NCBI RefSeq assembly: GCF_001673635.1
Contig: NZ_LZMH01000043.1
Coordinates: 62,001-126,000, forward strand
From: Mycobacterium asiaticum
GTDB taxonomy: Bacteria > Actinomycetota > Actinomycetes > Mycobacteriales > Mycobacteriaceae
Direction of reading: 5' to 3'
DNA length: 64,000 nt
Below, piece after piece: positions 8,214 to 17,241 of the stretch. How positions within the stretch are numbered: the first letter of the stretch is position 1; each line of letters begins with the position of its first letter. Below the pieces are notes generated by a model. It saw only the letters and a program-made list of their open reading frames with translations, made no database searches and was not told the DNA's origin. The translations under genes were made by a program, and so were the position numbers.

Positions 8214-8718
8214 CGAGTCCGGCGAGCAGCCGCCAGGCGGTGTCGGCGGTCTTCTTGCGCCGCAACCCTTCCGAGATCGACGTGCCGTCCAGTTCCTCGC
8301 GCTTGATTCGCATGATGCGGTCGGCGGCCACCGGGTCGGAGGTGAAGCGCGCCAACGCCGTGAGGATCTCGGGCAGGTCCGACCGCAACCGGCCGTCCTG
8401 GAACTGCCAGGCCGGGAACCAGGTGTTGTTGCCGACGGTGACGCCGAGCACCTTGCCGCGGCGGCGCAGTTCGTGCACCGCTTGGGGCGTCTCGTAGCCC
8501 AGCCGGGCCTGGACCTCGCGGGTGGGGATGGCGCCGGCCCGGAAGTCACCCATCATCCCGGCCCGCCGCTCGTTGTTCAGCTTGCGCGCGGCGACGCGCT
8601 CCAGCTGCTCGAGCGGAACGGTCGGCACGTCAAGCAGCGCGTCGAGGAGCCTGGCGAAATCCGGGTCGCGGCGTACGCGTTCCTCAACCTGTGTGACGAG
8701 GGCATTGACCGGGGACAT
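8206..8718 (-). CDS. Xre/MbcA/ParS-type antitoxin partner of RES toxin
   Basis: A 170-residue protein encoded directly upstream of, and overlapping, the RES toxin. The central part (TREVQARLGYETPQAVHELRRRGKVLG) looks like a helix-turn-helix. The segment WFPAWQFQDGRLRSDLPEIL is typical of the DUF2384/MbcA C-terminal region that blocks the toxin NAD site. The N-terminus is an extra helical region of about 60 residues. It should neutralise the RES protein and repress the operon. Two CAATTG motifs lie 26-43 bp upstream of its ATG. Confidence 0.75.
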   Translation of the reverse strand: MSPVNALVTQVEERVRRDPDFARLLDALLDVPTVPLEQLERVAARKLNNERRAGMMGDFRAGAIPTREVQARLGYETPQAVHELRRRGKVLGVTVGNNTWFPAWQFQDGRLRSDLPEILTALARFTSDPVAADRIMRIKREELDGTSISEGLRRKKTADTAWRLLAGLGA

Positions 8719-8743
8719 GGCACCAGTCTATCCCGCGGCTTGC

Positions 8744-8761
8744 CAATTGAAACAATTGAAA
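8744..8761. promoter_or_regulatory. Tandem CAATTGAAA repeat in toxin-antitoxin promoter
   Basis: CAATTGAAA occurs twice head to tail (8744-8752 and 8753-8761). Each copy contains the palindrome CAATTG, one helical-turn-like 9-bp step apart. It sits in the 50-bp gap directly upstream of the antitoxin ATG and is AT-rich against the surrounding sequence. It is a good candidate operator for antitoxin autoregulation. Confidence 0.45.
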
Positions 8762-8768
8762 CAGACCT

Positions 8769-11564
8769 TCAGGCGTGCACCTCTGCCGCTCCCTTTGCCG
8801 CTTTGCGACGCAGCCACAGCACGAGCACGAACACCGGCACCGACAACAGGACCAGCCACGGCAGCAGGAAGCCGACCAACAGCAGGCCGGCGTGCGCGGC
8901 GCCGAGTAGTGAATGCCACCCGCGTCCCAGCGCCCCGAAGAAACCTTGTGGCGTCTCTTTCGACTCGGTAGATATGTTGACATTGATTGTCGCATAAGAG
9001 ATTTCGTCACCAAGGGTGGACCGCTGCGCCTTGAGCGAATCGAGTTCGGCCTGCCGCTGGGTCAGTTGCGATTCCGCGGAAAGCAGGTCGGCGACGTTGC
9101 CGGCTTTGCTCATCAGCTCCAGCAGCCGCTTGACCGACGTCTGCAGTGCCTCGATGCGGGCGTCAAGATCGACGCGCTGGGTGGTGACGTCGGTGTGGTT
9201 GATCGACATCGACTGCACGGTCCCGAACTTCTTCGCGTCGGCAAGGACCGCGTCCAGCTTGTCCGCGGGGATGCGCAGCACCAGACCCACCACCGGCGAC
9301 GACGACCCGGACCGCTCGGTTCGCGAGTCGACCCGCCCGCCGGCGTCGGTGACCGCGTTGACGAGCCGGTCAGCGACCGGGCCAGGCTCGGTGACGACGA
9401 GTTGCAGCGACCCGTTGGTGACGATGTCGCGTTTCAACGTGCTGTCGGTTGGTGGTGCCAGCGGCGCCGGTGCGACTGTGGTGTTGTCGGCGATGCCGCC
9501 GCCCAGGGTCGCCGGGAGGCCGCTGCTGGGCTCGGGTCGGTATTGGTTCGGCGCCTCGGTCAGCTTGCCCGCGGCCACGCCGTCGCGCGTCGCTGGTGAT
9601 GAACCGTCCCGGCTCAGCGACAACATTCCACCCCCGCCCAACAGCACCGCACCGGCAACCGCGACCGCAATCACGTTGCGCAACTTGACGGTTCGCGGCG
9701 ATTTCGGCTCGGACTGCTTGGTGCCGATGGCTTTGGCATCGAGGGCCCAGCCGGCCGGCATCTCGACCGGCTGCATGACGCGGTGCTGCAACCCGCCTGT
9801 GGCGACGATCCGCTCGTCGGTGGCCAGGTATGCCGTAAAGCGGCTCAACACCCCGAACCGCAGGGATGTCTCGACGATTCGTGTCGCCCGGTCCGGCGCC
9901 GAGGCGTAGCGGTCCTCGAGGTCGCGCAGGTGCGCGCGGGCCCATTGAGCTCTTGCCGCCGGCAGTGAAACACGTTGTCCCGCAACCGTGACCGACCAGT
10001 CCGCGTCGTCGCGGTCGACGCCGCGCACTGTCAGCGAACCCTCAGCGCTGCCGCGGTAGCGCCCGGTGACCATGAGTGGCACACCGGGTAGCAGGTCGGG
10101 CAGCCGCGCCGGGCTTGCGGTGTCGTCGAGAAGGGACAGACCGTCGGCGCGCAATGACAGTGACCGGACCAGTGGCGCGCCGATTCGGTGCTGCATGGCC
10201 TGCAGGGCGTCGTCGAGCCGGTCCTCACTCTCGATCAGTTCGCAATCGCCGCCGCCGACGCCGGCCAGCCGGCGCAGGAATCCGGCGTTGGCGGCTTGGT
10301 CGATGCCGACCGCGTGCAGGCGGACCCGCTGCAGGCCGGTGGTCAGCCCGCGCAGGATCTGGTCCTCGTTGCCGACCTGTCCATCGGAGATCAGGACGAC
10401 GGTCGCGTCCTCGGAGTCCCGCAGCAAGGTGAGCGCGTCTTGCAAGGGCGCGAACAGGCCGGTGTCGCCCTCGGCCTCGACGCGGGTCAGGTGTTCGATC
10501 GCGCGAAAGCGGTTGCGGTCGTTGGCCGCAACCAGGCCATCGGCCAGGCCTGCGGGGCGGTCGATACGATTGGCGAAAGTCAGCACCGCGAACCGGTCGG
10601 CGGCGTTGAGCGAGTCGACGATGCGGGCGGCGGCGCGGCGGGCGGCCGCTGCCTTCCAGCCGCTCATGCTGTCGGAGCAGTCCAGCAACAGCACCAGGTT
10701 GCGTGGGCGCGCGGGCGTATTCGACGCGGGCGGCTGCACCGTCAACAGATAGGTTCCTTCGTCACCGTCGGCGTCAGGCACCAGCAGCAGGGAATCGTCT
10801 GCGGCGTAAGGCATTCGGAGCACCAGGTCACGGTCGGCGCGCGCGCCGGTCAGCACCCTGAGGCGGCCTTCGTCGGTGGTCTCCGTTGGCAGGTTAGAGG
10901 TCACGTCGGAAAGCTCCACGGAGTCGATACCGATGTCGATGCTCAGCGGAACGCGGCGAGGAAAGCCCGGCAGCAACACGGGTGGGCTGATCCGTGATGC
11001 GTCGGGAACGGCATCGGTGTCATAGGCGTGGCCGTCGCCCACCGCGGCACCGGCGAGCGGTTCGCCCGGGATATACCGGGGCGCAACCACAAGCGGGAAC
11101 CGGAGCGTCGCCTCACCGTTTTGGCAGGACAGCGGGATGACCAACGTGATTGCGGCGCTCACCCGTTCACCGGGCTTGATGTTGCCGACGCGGATGGTGA
11201 AGACGTCGGGGCGTTCCTCCTCGGTGATGGACGCGCGCCGTCCGGCGGTGACCGATGTGTCGTAACCGCGCCGGGCTTCCTCGCGTTCCTGAAGTTCGGC
11301 CGGGACGACACGGCCGTCCAGGGTCAGCCGCAGGTCGGTGACGGCCGCGCGGTCCGGCAGCGGGAACACGTAGCTGGCTTCCAGCGGTACGTCGAAGGTG
11401 TTGACAAAGTCCTGCGTCACCTCGACCTGGCTGGTGAGCCCGGTGACGTCGACGCGGACGTCGACGCGGTCCAGCGGCAGGTTGCCCCGCTCGGTTCGCA
11501 GGGCACCGAGGTGGCCATCGGCTGCGCTCGCTGCGCCGGTCGTCGACGGGGTGCGGACGGTCAT
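8769..11564 (-). CDS. VIT-VWA-DUF4349 multidomain membrane protein
   Basis: This 931-residue protein combines three modules. Residues about 20-150 are a VIT domain (NLPLDRVDVRVDVTGLTSQVEVTQ...). Residues about 288-460 are a von Willebrand A domain with an intact MIDAS (DCSDS at 295-299, later DTG and ISDGQ). A transmembrane helix at about 630-650 (VIAVAVAGAVLLGGGGML) leads into a DUF4349-like region containing a coiled coil (about 800-870), followed by a C-terminal hydrophobic helical region. VIT-VWA proteins bind ligands through a metal ion; DUF4349 proteins are membrane anchored. The fusion joins both in one chain. Its ATG overlaps the MerR TGA (ATGA), so it is the direct partner of that regulator. 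The ligand is unknown. Confidence 0.85.
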   Translation of the reverse strand: MTVRTPSTTGAASAADGHLGALRTERGNLPLDRVDVRVDVTGLTSQVEVTQDFVNTFDVPLEASYVFPLPDRAAVTDLRLTLDGRVVPAELQEREEARRGYDTSVTAGRRASITEEERPDVFTIRVGNIKPGERVSAAITLVIPLSCQNGEATLRFPLVVAPRYIPGEPLAGAAVGDGHAYDTDAVPDASRISPPVLLPGFPRRVPLSIDIGIDSVELSDVTSNLPTETTDEGRLRVLTGARADRDLVLRMPYAADDSLLLVPDADGDEGTYLLTVQPPASNTPARPRNLVLLLDCSDSMSGWKAAAARRAAARIVDSLNAADRFAVLTFANRIDRPAGLADGLVAANDRNRFRAIEHLTRVEAEGDTGLFAPLQDALTLLRDSEDATVVLISDGQVGNEDQILRGLTTGLQRVRLHAVGIDQAANAGFLRRLAGVGGGDCELIESEDRLDDALQAMQHRIGAPLVRSLSLRADGLSLLDDTASPARLPDLLPGVPLMVTGRYRGSAEGSLTVRGVDRDDADWSVTVAGQRVSLPAARAQWARAHLRDLEDRYASAPDRATRIVETSLRFGVLSRFTAYLATDERIVATGGLQHRVMQPVEMPAGWALDAKAIGTKQSEPKSPRTVKLRNVIAVAVAGAVLLGGGGMLSLSRDGSSPATRDGVAAGKLTEAPNQYRPEPSSGLPATLGGGIADNTTVAPAPLAPPTDSTLKRDIVTNGSLQLVVTEPGPVADRLVNAVTDAGGRVDSRTERSGSSSPVVGLVLRIPADKLDAVLADAKKFGTVQSMSINHTDVTTQRVDLDARIEALQTSVKRLLELMSKAGNVADLLSAESQLTQRQAELDSLKAQRSTLGDEISYATINVNISTESKETPQGFFGALGRGWHSLLGAAHAGLLLVGFLLPWLVLLSVPVFVLVLWLRRKAAKGAAEVHA

Positions 11565-12148
11565 GACGAACTCCGTTCATCGAGGGGCAGCAGGCCGCGG
11601 TCGGCCAGCACTTCCAGCAGCGGCCCGGCGGCCGCACGAATTGCTTGAATGTCGTCTTCGGCGGGTTGGGCGGGCAACAGCAGCAGCGCCCCACCGGGCA
11701 GACCGACGGCGGTCAGCGCGGTGCTCAGACCGTTGGTGGTCGGTTCCGGCACCGGGTCGGCCCAGAACCGGGTGCGGCGCGGGGTGGGCGCCGGCTTCAC
11801 GTGGTTGGGGTCTGCGGTGAGAAGTTCATCGGGGATGCCGGCGATCCGGTGCAGCGTCTTCTCGGTCACACCGGCAAGTTCGGCTTGGATCTGGGCAAGT
11901 GGAAGGCCCTGCGCCTGAAGCTTTTTCACCGCGACGACCTGCAGCAGATGCCTGGGGCCGTACATCGCGGTGCGGCCCTGCATCGTCGGGCGGTCGACGA
12001 GTCCGGTGGTGGCGTACCAGCGGATGGCGCGCCGATCGGGTACCTCGCGAACGCGGCCGTTGGGCGATCCCGGGTAGGCGGCGGCGGCCAGGGCGTCGGC
12101 GACCCTGCTCACCAACTCGTCCAGCGTCCATGACGCCCGCTCGCCCAT
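11561..12148 (-). CDS. MerR-family transcriptional regulator
   Basis: A 195-residue regulator starting at the ATG at 12148; the open frame to 12481 lies across the divergent lipoprotein gene. The N-terminal half has the MerR winged helix: RAIRWYATTGLVDRPTMQGRTAMYGPRHLLQVVAVKKLQAQGLPLAQIQAEL. The C-terminal half is Pro-rich then helical and lacks the Cys pattern of metal- or redox-sensing MerR proteins. It is translationally coupled to the VIT-VWA gene. A 25-bp near-perfect palindrome begins 10 bp upstream of its start and lies between it and the divergent lipoprotein. Confidence 0.85.
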   Translation of the reverse strand: MGERASWTLDELVSRVADALAAAAYPGSPNGRVREVPDRRAIRWYATTGLVDRPTMQGRTAMYGPRHLLQVVAVKKLQAQGLPLAQIQAELAGVTEKTLHRIAGIPDELLTADPNHVKPAPTPRRTRFWADPVPEPTTNGLSTALTAVGLPGGALLLLPAQPAEDDIQAIRAAAGPLLEVLADRGLLPLDERSSS

Positions 12149-12157
12149 GCCTAACGA

Positions 12158-12182
12158 TGACACTGTAATGGTTACACTGTCA
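12158..12182. promoter_or_regulatory. 25-bp palindrome, candidate MerR operator
   Basis: Half-sites TGACAnTGTAA and TTACAnTGTCA are separated by 3 bp. Symmetry is perfect apart from the n positions and the centre. It lies 10-34 bp upstream of the merR-like ATG and upstream of the divergent lipoprotein gene. Long, exactly symmetric dyads in the own promoter are the rule for MerR regulators. Confidence 0.6.
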
Positions 12183-12230
12183 AGGTGTGAATCCGCGGAG
12201 TTGCTGCGCGATTTGCCGGCCTTCTGGTGG

Positions 12231-12947
12231 ATGCTGGAGCTTGTGACCGTGCCTGCTGGTCTTCCGTTGCGGATCGGCTTCCTGGCGCTCGGATGTTGCC
12301 TGGCGCTCTCGGCCTGCGACAGCGTGGTCGACGGCTCCCCCAAGGCCGCGCCGAAGGGCGCGCAGGCCACCGGACCGATCTTTCCGTCGCAACTCGAGGA
12401 TCTGCTGACGGCATCCGGGTCGTTCGCGGTGGTGGCCAAGAGCCCGCTGACCGAAACCGACATGCAGTCCGCCCTGTTCATCGGCGCCGATCCGGACGAG
12501 TGCCACGGTGCCGTCGCGTTCGGCCGCTACCCGCTGTTCCCGAGCAACTACACCGGCCGCGAGGCGCGCACCCAGCAGGACCACCAAGTGGACCAGCACC
12601 AGTTGTTGGAGGTGTCGGCCACCTATCCGAGCGACTTCAGCGCCGCGGGGTTTCTCGATTCGGTGCGCAAGACGGTGACCAACTGTCAGCGCCCGGTGAC
12701 CGCCTGGGGTGACGACGGCCGCCGGAACACCGTGCATCCGACGCCGTTGGCCGACGCGCCGCCCGAAGTGGCGCAGTGGTCGACGAATCTGGTCGGGCAG
12801 AAGTGGGTGTGTGAGTTCGCGGTGATCGCCAAGGCCAACGTGGTGTCGGAGATCGTCACCTGCTCGCCGGACCGTTCCGTCGATATCGCCGGGTTGGTCA
12901 CCAAGCGGTTGAAGAAGATCGACGAGCTGCTGAACTCCAGGTCGTAG
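12231..12947 (+). CDS. Exported lipoprotein with PknH-type sensor domain
   Basis: A 238-residue protein with a lipoprotein signal peptide: hydrophobic core LRIGFLALGCCLA and lipobox LSAC with modified Cys29. The mature domain resembles the extracellular sensor domain of the mycobacterial kinase PknH (PknH_C family): spaced cysteines in DECHGAV, TNCQRPV, WVCEF and VTCSP, and the N-terminal pattern of two Ser/Leu-rich helices. It would sit outside the plasma membrane. Start choice is open: the ATG at 12231 is used here, but the GTG at 12243 has a better spaced GGAG. It is divergent from the MerR/VIT operon across the 25-bp palindrome. Confidence 0.75.
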   Translation: MLELVTVPAGLPLRIGFLALGCCLALSACDSVVDGSPKAAPKGAQATGPIFPSQLEDLLTASGSFAVVAKSPLTETDMQSALFIGADPDECHGAVAFGRYPLFPSNYTGREARTQQDHQVDQHQLLEVSATYPSDFSAAGFLDSVRKTVTNCQRPVTAWGDDGRRNTVHPTPLADAPPEVAQWSTNLVGQKWVCEFAVIAKANVVSEIVTCSPDRSVDIAGLVTKRLKKIDELLNSRS

Positions 12948-12950
12948 CCG

Positions 12951-14333
12951 TCAGGCCCGGCTGGTTCCCGGCTCGGGTTGGGCGGTGTGCTCCGCCGTCA
13001 TCATGGCCGCGGCGAGGCTGTTGCCGACTGCGCGTGCTCTGGCCTCGACCGGCCTGGCGCCCTGAGCCATGAAGGTGGCGTAGAAGGCGCTGCAGAACAC
13101 CGCCATGGTCCCGATCATCAGCGGACCGAACAGCAGCGGATGGCGCGCCATCACCTCGGCCAGGTAGCGGCAGCACAGCAACAGAACCACCAGGAACGAC
13201 GATCCGAAGGCCACCATCCCCAGCCGCGACCAGACCCGGCCCGGTTGCAGTTCGCGCAACGCCGACTCGACGGTCAGGCACAGGACCGCGCCGGCCATCA
13301 GGTCGACGCCGTAGTGGTAGCCGAAGCCGAGCGTCGCGGCGATGGTGCACAGCAGCCAGAACGTGCCGCCGGCGCGCAGCCACCGGGGGCCACCGCGGGA
13401 GTGCAGGAACACCGCCAGCGCCCAGGCCGTGTGCATCGACGGCATGCAGTTGCGCGGGGTGAAGTCGTCGAAGGCGACCGCGCGCGGTGACCAGTCGATC
13501 GGTGGCAGGGCGTGCGGCCAGAAGTCGCCGACTTCGAAGCCCTTGCCGCCGCTGCCGAACGCGAAGTCGGGTCCCACCAGCGGGAACAGGATGTAGATGA
13601 CCGGCCCGATCAGGCCCAGCACCAGGAACGTGGGCACCAGGAAATGCCGCGGCCAGCCGGCGGTACGGACGTTGCGCAACTGGTAGACGGCGACCACCAA
13701 ACCCGCCACCGGCAACTCGATGTAGACCCAGTGCAGCACGCCGCTCAGCACGGGGGCGGTGGCGTGGACCAGGCGACCCATCAGCCAGGACGGTTGGGCC
13801 AGCGCATGGTCGGCCAGCAGCGCGTACTCGTCCAGGACCCTCGGCCGGTAGAGCGCGGTGATCTTCAGCCAGGCGTCGCCGACTTTGGTCGCGATCACCA
13901 GCAGGACGCCGAACGCGATGCCGCGAGCGGCGACGATCTGTTCGCCCTTCACCACGCGTCGCCAGCCGACGGCCAGCGCCAAAACGGTGAGCACAATCAC
14001 CGGTCCGTTGCCGACGGCAAAGGCGCCGCCGCGCAGTAGCCGCTCGCCGGCGAAGAGGACGTCGAGGCCCGCGGCCACCGACAGCGCGATCACGCGGCTG
14101 CGGTTGGCCAGCCCGACCATGGCCATGCCCAGACCCACCCACGGCACCGTCGCCGATTTGGGGGTGGCGACATAGTCGCTGAGCAGGCTGTGCAGCGGGC
14201 CCTGGAATCCCGAGCTGGTCGCCGTGACCTGCAGCGCGATCAGCAGCAGCGTGATCGCGGCGATGGCAAGCACCGGCCAGGTGCGGGCCAGTCGGGTCTG
14301 CCACTGCACCCGCTGCGTTTCGCCGATGAACAC
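12951..14333 (-). CDS. PAP2-superfamily membrane lipid phosphatase/transferase
   Basis: A 460-residue multi-pass protein. The PAP2 signature residues are in the C-terminal half: NCMPSMHTAWAL (Ser-x-His, catalytic motif 2) and GYHYGVDLMAG (motif 3, His and Asp). The domain layout matches the PAP2_3 or inositol-phosphorylceramide-synthase-like group, which acts on lipid phosphates at the outer face of the membrane. The N-terminal 230 residues add six or more hydrophobic segments. It converges with the lipoprotein gene (3-bp gap). The substrate is not predictable. Confidence 0.8.
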   Translation of the reverse strand: MFIGETQRVQWQTRLARTWPVLAIAAITLLLIALQVTATSSGFQGPLHSLLSDYVATPKSATVPWVGLGMAMVGLANRSRVIALSVAAGLDVLFAGERLLRGGAFAVGNGPVIVLTVLALAVGWRRVVKGEQIVAARGIAFGVLLVIATKVGDAWLKITALYRPRVLDEYALLADHALAQPSWLMGRLVHATAPVLSGVLHWVYIELPVAGLVVAVYQLRNVRTAGWPRHFLVPTFLVLGLIGPVIYILFPLVGPDFAFGSGGKGFEVGDFWPHALPPIDWSPRAVAFDDFTPRNCMPSMHTAWALAVFLHSRGGPRWLRAGGTFWLLCTIAATLGFGYHYGVDLMAGAVLCLTVESALRELQPGRVWSRLGMVAFGSSFLVVLLLCCRYLAEVMARHPLLFGPLMIGTMAVFCSAFYATFMAQGARPVEARARAVGNSLAAAMMTAEHTAQPEPGTSRA

Positions 14334-14413
14334 CCGCTGAATCTTAGGTGGCCGATCGAGGTCGGTGGGAAGAATTCTGCTGAGCGTTAGCGGGGCGTTG
14401 TCGATCAGCGCCG

Positions 14414-16183
14414 TTATCGAGGCTCCGCGGGGGCTGCGACGACGCCTCGGACGTTGACGTCACGCCAGATCCCGATCTCACCGACGCGCTGCGGATCGCG
14501 GCCGAACAGGTCGGTGAAGAACGCAAACATGGCCGGCCATTCCTGCATCGGCCCCACGATCACGTGCCGCACGTCGGCGGCACGCAGGTCGGCAGCGATC
14601 TGGGCGCGCACCTCGTCGCGCGCCAGCACGGGAATCTTGTCGTCCTGGATCATCAGCATGATCTGGGCCAGCCGCGTCGGCGGCGGCCCGGTGCGCGTGC
14701 GGCCGTCCGGTTGCGGCATGTAGGCGTAGGCCTCGGGCATCCGCAGCCCGTAGTCGGCCTCGGCGGCCCACAGCATCGGCTCGGCGCGGCCGGCCGCGTC
14801 GAGGAAGTACGGGGCGACGAGGACGGTTTCGTCGGGCTTGATGCCCTGGCTTGCCCAGGTGCGGAAGAACAGCGGTGTGTAGGACGCCCTGTGCTCCAGC
14901 GGGGCGGGCAGGATGACGACGAGCGCGGCCGCGGTCGCGACAAGCCACCGCGCCCGGTTGCGCGGGTCCAGTTTGGTGGCGCGCTGGACGGTGATCGCGA
15001 TGACCACGGCGACTGCGAGCCAGACGAACAACGTAAACCGTCCCGGCAGAAGATGTTTGAGCAGCGGCAGCTTCGCGAAGAGCAACCACGGCAGCGGAAT
15101 GTGCCACGCGTTGTTGCCGACGTGCAGTTCTGGCCCAAGCGAGAGCACGAGAATGAGCGCCCCGGTGATGGTCGCGATGCGGACCCGCAAGTCGCCCCAC
15201 TGGCGGATCGCGACCACGACGATCAGCACGATGAGCGGCAGGCCGAGGTAGCCCGTCGCCTCGTGATAGAGGCCGCTGAACTTTTCCGACACGTCGGTGG
15301 CCGCGTCCGGAGCGATGAGCTGGTAGGGCGTCGGGAGGACCAGGTTCAGCAGATCGGTCGAGAAGATTTTGGGATCCTGCACCTGGCCGTTGATCCGTTG
15401 CGGCCCGAAGAACTGGACGGCCAGCGGGTAAGCCGTTAGGGTCAGGAAAGTGAGAGTGGCGACGCCGAGTGCGGTCGCGAGCCGGGCGGCGGCTTCTCGT
15501 GTTCGGCCCTCCCGGCGCACCAACGCCATCACGATGACAAGCACTGCGGCCGCCAGCACGCTCGCGGCGAGCATCTCCTCAGTGATGTAAAGCTGTGCGG
15601 CGCTGAGGATTCCAAGCGTAATCCCGGACTTCCAAGGCGGTCTTCGTCGGGTGACCAGGAGCTCGTCGAGCACGAGCAGGAACAGCGGCGGCACCCAGGC
15701 CGTGGTCAGGTTGAGGTGCAACGCCGCGTGCGATGCGACGTACGGCGAGAAGGCATAGACGGCGCCACCGACCATCGGGCCCAGGCCGTCACCGGTGTAG
15801 CGGCGGATCGCAAGCCACGCGGTAAATCCGCTGAGGGTGATACCGAGGACCATCAGCACGTTGAACCCGAAAATCGGGCCGCCGATCTTGGCGGGCAGCC
15901 AGCCGAGGAGTCCGAGCAGCGTCATCGGCGTGTTCCACATCAGGTTCACGCCGGCGGGAGCGCCGATCTGGGTGGTGAAGAACGGGTCGAGGCCGTTCGC
16001 CAGCGCGTGCGGGGTCCAGCCGAGGTACCAGATAGTCTGTTGCTGGTCGCAACAGTTGCCCGCCCAGCCGTGGGCCGGGTCGCTCCAAGCGCGGAAGGTG
16101 AGCAGGAGGGCACCGAGGAGGTAGACGAGAAACGCGGCGAGCCCGCGAATGGTGCGTTTCTTCAGCGCACCGGACACCGGCAT
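14414..16183 (-). CDS. GT-C-like polytopic membrane protein
   Basis: A 589-residue membrane protein with at least ten hydrophobic segments, starting from an ATG with an AGGAGGGG ribosome site. Acidic and aromatic residues in the first outer loop (WAGNCCDQQQTIWYLGW), the segment SPYVASHAALHLN and a C-terminal soluble extracytoplasmic part of about 150 residues recall GT-C glycosyltransferases and YfhO-like proteins. By analogy it would use a polyprenyl-phosphate sugar in cell-wall glycan assembly. This is inference from topology; I cannot name a family with certainty. Confidence 0.65.
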   Translation of the reverse strand: MPVSGALKKRTIRGLAAFLVYLLGALLLTFRAWSDPAHGWAGNCCDQQQTIWYLGWTPHALANGLDPFFTTQIGAPAGVNLMWNTPMTLLGLLGWLPAKIGGPIFGFNVLMVLGITLSGFTAWLAIRRYTGDGLGPMVGGAVYAFSPYVASHAALHLNLTTAWVPPLFLLVLDELLVTRRRPPWKSGITLGILSAAQLYITEEMLAASVLAAAVLVIVMALVRREGRTREAAARLATALGVATLTFLTLTAYPLAVQFFGPQRINGQVQDPKIFSTDLLNLVLPTPYQLIAPDAATDVSEKFSGLYHEATGYLGLPLIVLIVVVAIRQWGDLRVRIATITGALILVLSLGPELHVGNNAWHIPLPWLLFAKLPLLKHLLPGRFTLFVWLAVAVVIAITVQRATKLDPRNRARWLVATAAALVVILPAPLEHRASYTPLFFRTWASQGIKPDETVLVAPYFLDAAGRAEPMLWAAEADYGLRMPEAYAYMPQPDGRTRTGPPPTRLAQIMLMIQDDKIPVLARDEVRAQIAADLRAADVRHVIVGPMQEWPAMFAFFTDLFGRDPQRVGEIGIWRDVNVRGVVAAPAEPR

Positions 16184-16314
16184 TGACCCCTCCTACACTC
16201 GTCTCCGACGATTCTTGCCGTACTACTGCTCAGCAAACAATCTCCGCGCGTCTGCCCCTTTGCGGCGGGATTGACCGGTAAGCTCCGCTGACCAAACAGA
16301 CGGTGGGAGGACAC

Positions 16315-16713
16315 GTGTCGGGCTTCGCAATTCGAGTAACGCCGGCAATCGCGGTGCTGGCGATCGCGTTCGCACCTGCCGCGCACGCGGAGCCGGGCCC
16401 GGGCAGCGGCGAAACTTTCTTCGTCGACTACATGACGCGCGTATTCACTCCGCCGACGTCGGAAGCCGCCGCCCGGGAGGTCATTCCACTGGCGGAGCAG
16501 GTGTGCGCCGCAAGGTCGCAAGGCCAAACCGACCTGCAGGCGGCCGGTTTGGTACTCGCCGGCAACGGCGTGGGCACGCTGGGCTTGGCCACCGGGTCCA
16601 GCATTGACGACGAGCGCACCGCCCTGAATGTCGTGAACGCCGCGACGTTGGCGTACTGCCCGCAGTACAACACCAGCCTGAATGCACCGATGGTTCCTGG
16701 TGAAGTGCAATAG
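16315..16713 (+). CDS. Secreted DUF732-domain protein
   Basis: A 132-residue protein with a signal peptide (VSGFAIRVTPAIAVLAIAFAPAAHA, cleavage after AHA). The rest has the pattern of mycobacterial DUF732 proteins: acidic start, a Cys after a helix (AEQVCAARSQG), a second Cys near the end (AYCPQY) and Gly/Ala-rich helices. The GTG at 16315 has a GGGAGG ribosome site 5 bases upstream and is preferred to the in-frame GTG at 16303. Such proteins are exported and of unknown function. Confidence 0.75.
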   Translation: MSGFAIRVTPAIAVLAIAFAPAAHAEPGPGSGETFFVDYMTRVFTPPTSEAAAREVIPLAEQVCAARSQGQTDLQAAGLVLAGNGVGTLGLATGSSIDDERTALNVVNAATLAYCPQYNTSLNAPMVPGEVQ

Positions 16714-16878
16714 GTAGTTTCGGCCCGTCTGAAAGCGATTGTGCAGCAGGGCATGTCAGCGCGCTGGCGTTTGGAGACCGGCTGGCTGGGCGCGGCAGCG
16801 GAGCCCGCAACATCTCTCGACAGGCGACTTCCAGAATTAATTGCCATAATGAGCCGCCAGCTATGAAAGGAGCAGTAG

Positions 16879-17187
16879 ATGGTCAAACAATTGTCCGCAT
16901 GTACGGCGTCACGGACTGGCGTCGCTCGCCGTTCGACGCGGTTACTCTGGGTGCTCGCTGTGTCCGCCGGCTTGGCGGTCAGCATCGGTGCCGGTGCGGC
17001 CGATACGTTTACCAACAGCCCGGTCTCGATTACCGCGACGCCCGAAGACCCGTGCCTGCTGAATCACACTTGCGGAGAAGAAGATCCGGGTGCGGTCGAA
17101 GAAATGATTGCTTACTGCAGGATTCAGCGGGAGCAGGGCGTCCTATGGACACCCGAGTGCGCGCGGTTCTACGAGCCCCAGCCGTAG
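16879..17187 (+). CDS. Small exported protein of unknown function
   Basis: A 102-residue protein starting at an ATG with an AAAGGAG ribosome site. It has a long basic N-terminus (KQLSACTASRTGVARRSTR), a hydrophobic core (LLWVLAVSAGLAVSIGAGA) and likely cleavage after GAA. The mature protein is about 60 residues with four Cys (DPCLLNHTCGEED, AYCRIQ, PECARF), which suggests two disulfides outside the cell. No family recognised. It follows the DUF732 gene on the same strand after 165 bp without other content. Confidence 0.65.
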   Translation: MVKQLSACTASRTGVARRSTRLLWVLAVSAGLAVSIGAGAADTFTNSPVSITATPEDPCLLNHTCGEEDPGAVEEMIAYCRIQREQGVLWTPECARFYEPQP

Positions 17188-17241
17188 CGACATCGCCCGT
17201 GGGTTGAATCGACATCGGGCCGGGACGGCTGGCCAATAGGC

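Noticed and set aside
12898-14304. Long alternative frame of 468 codons on the minus strand
   Set aside because: It is the Arg/Ala-rich shadow of the PAP2 gene in another frame; the PAP2 motifs are in the other reading frame.
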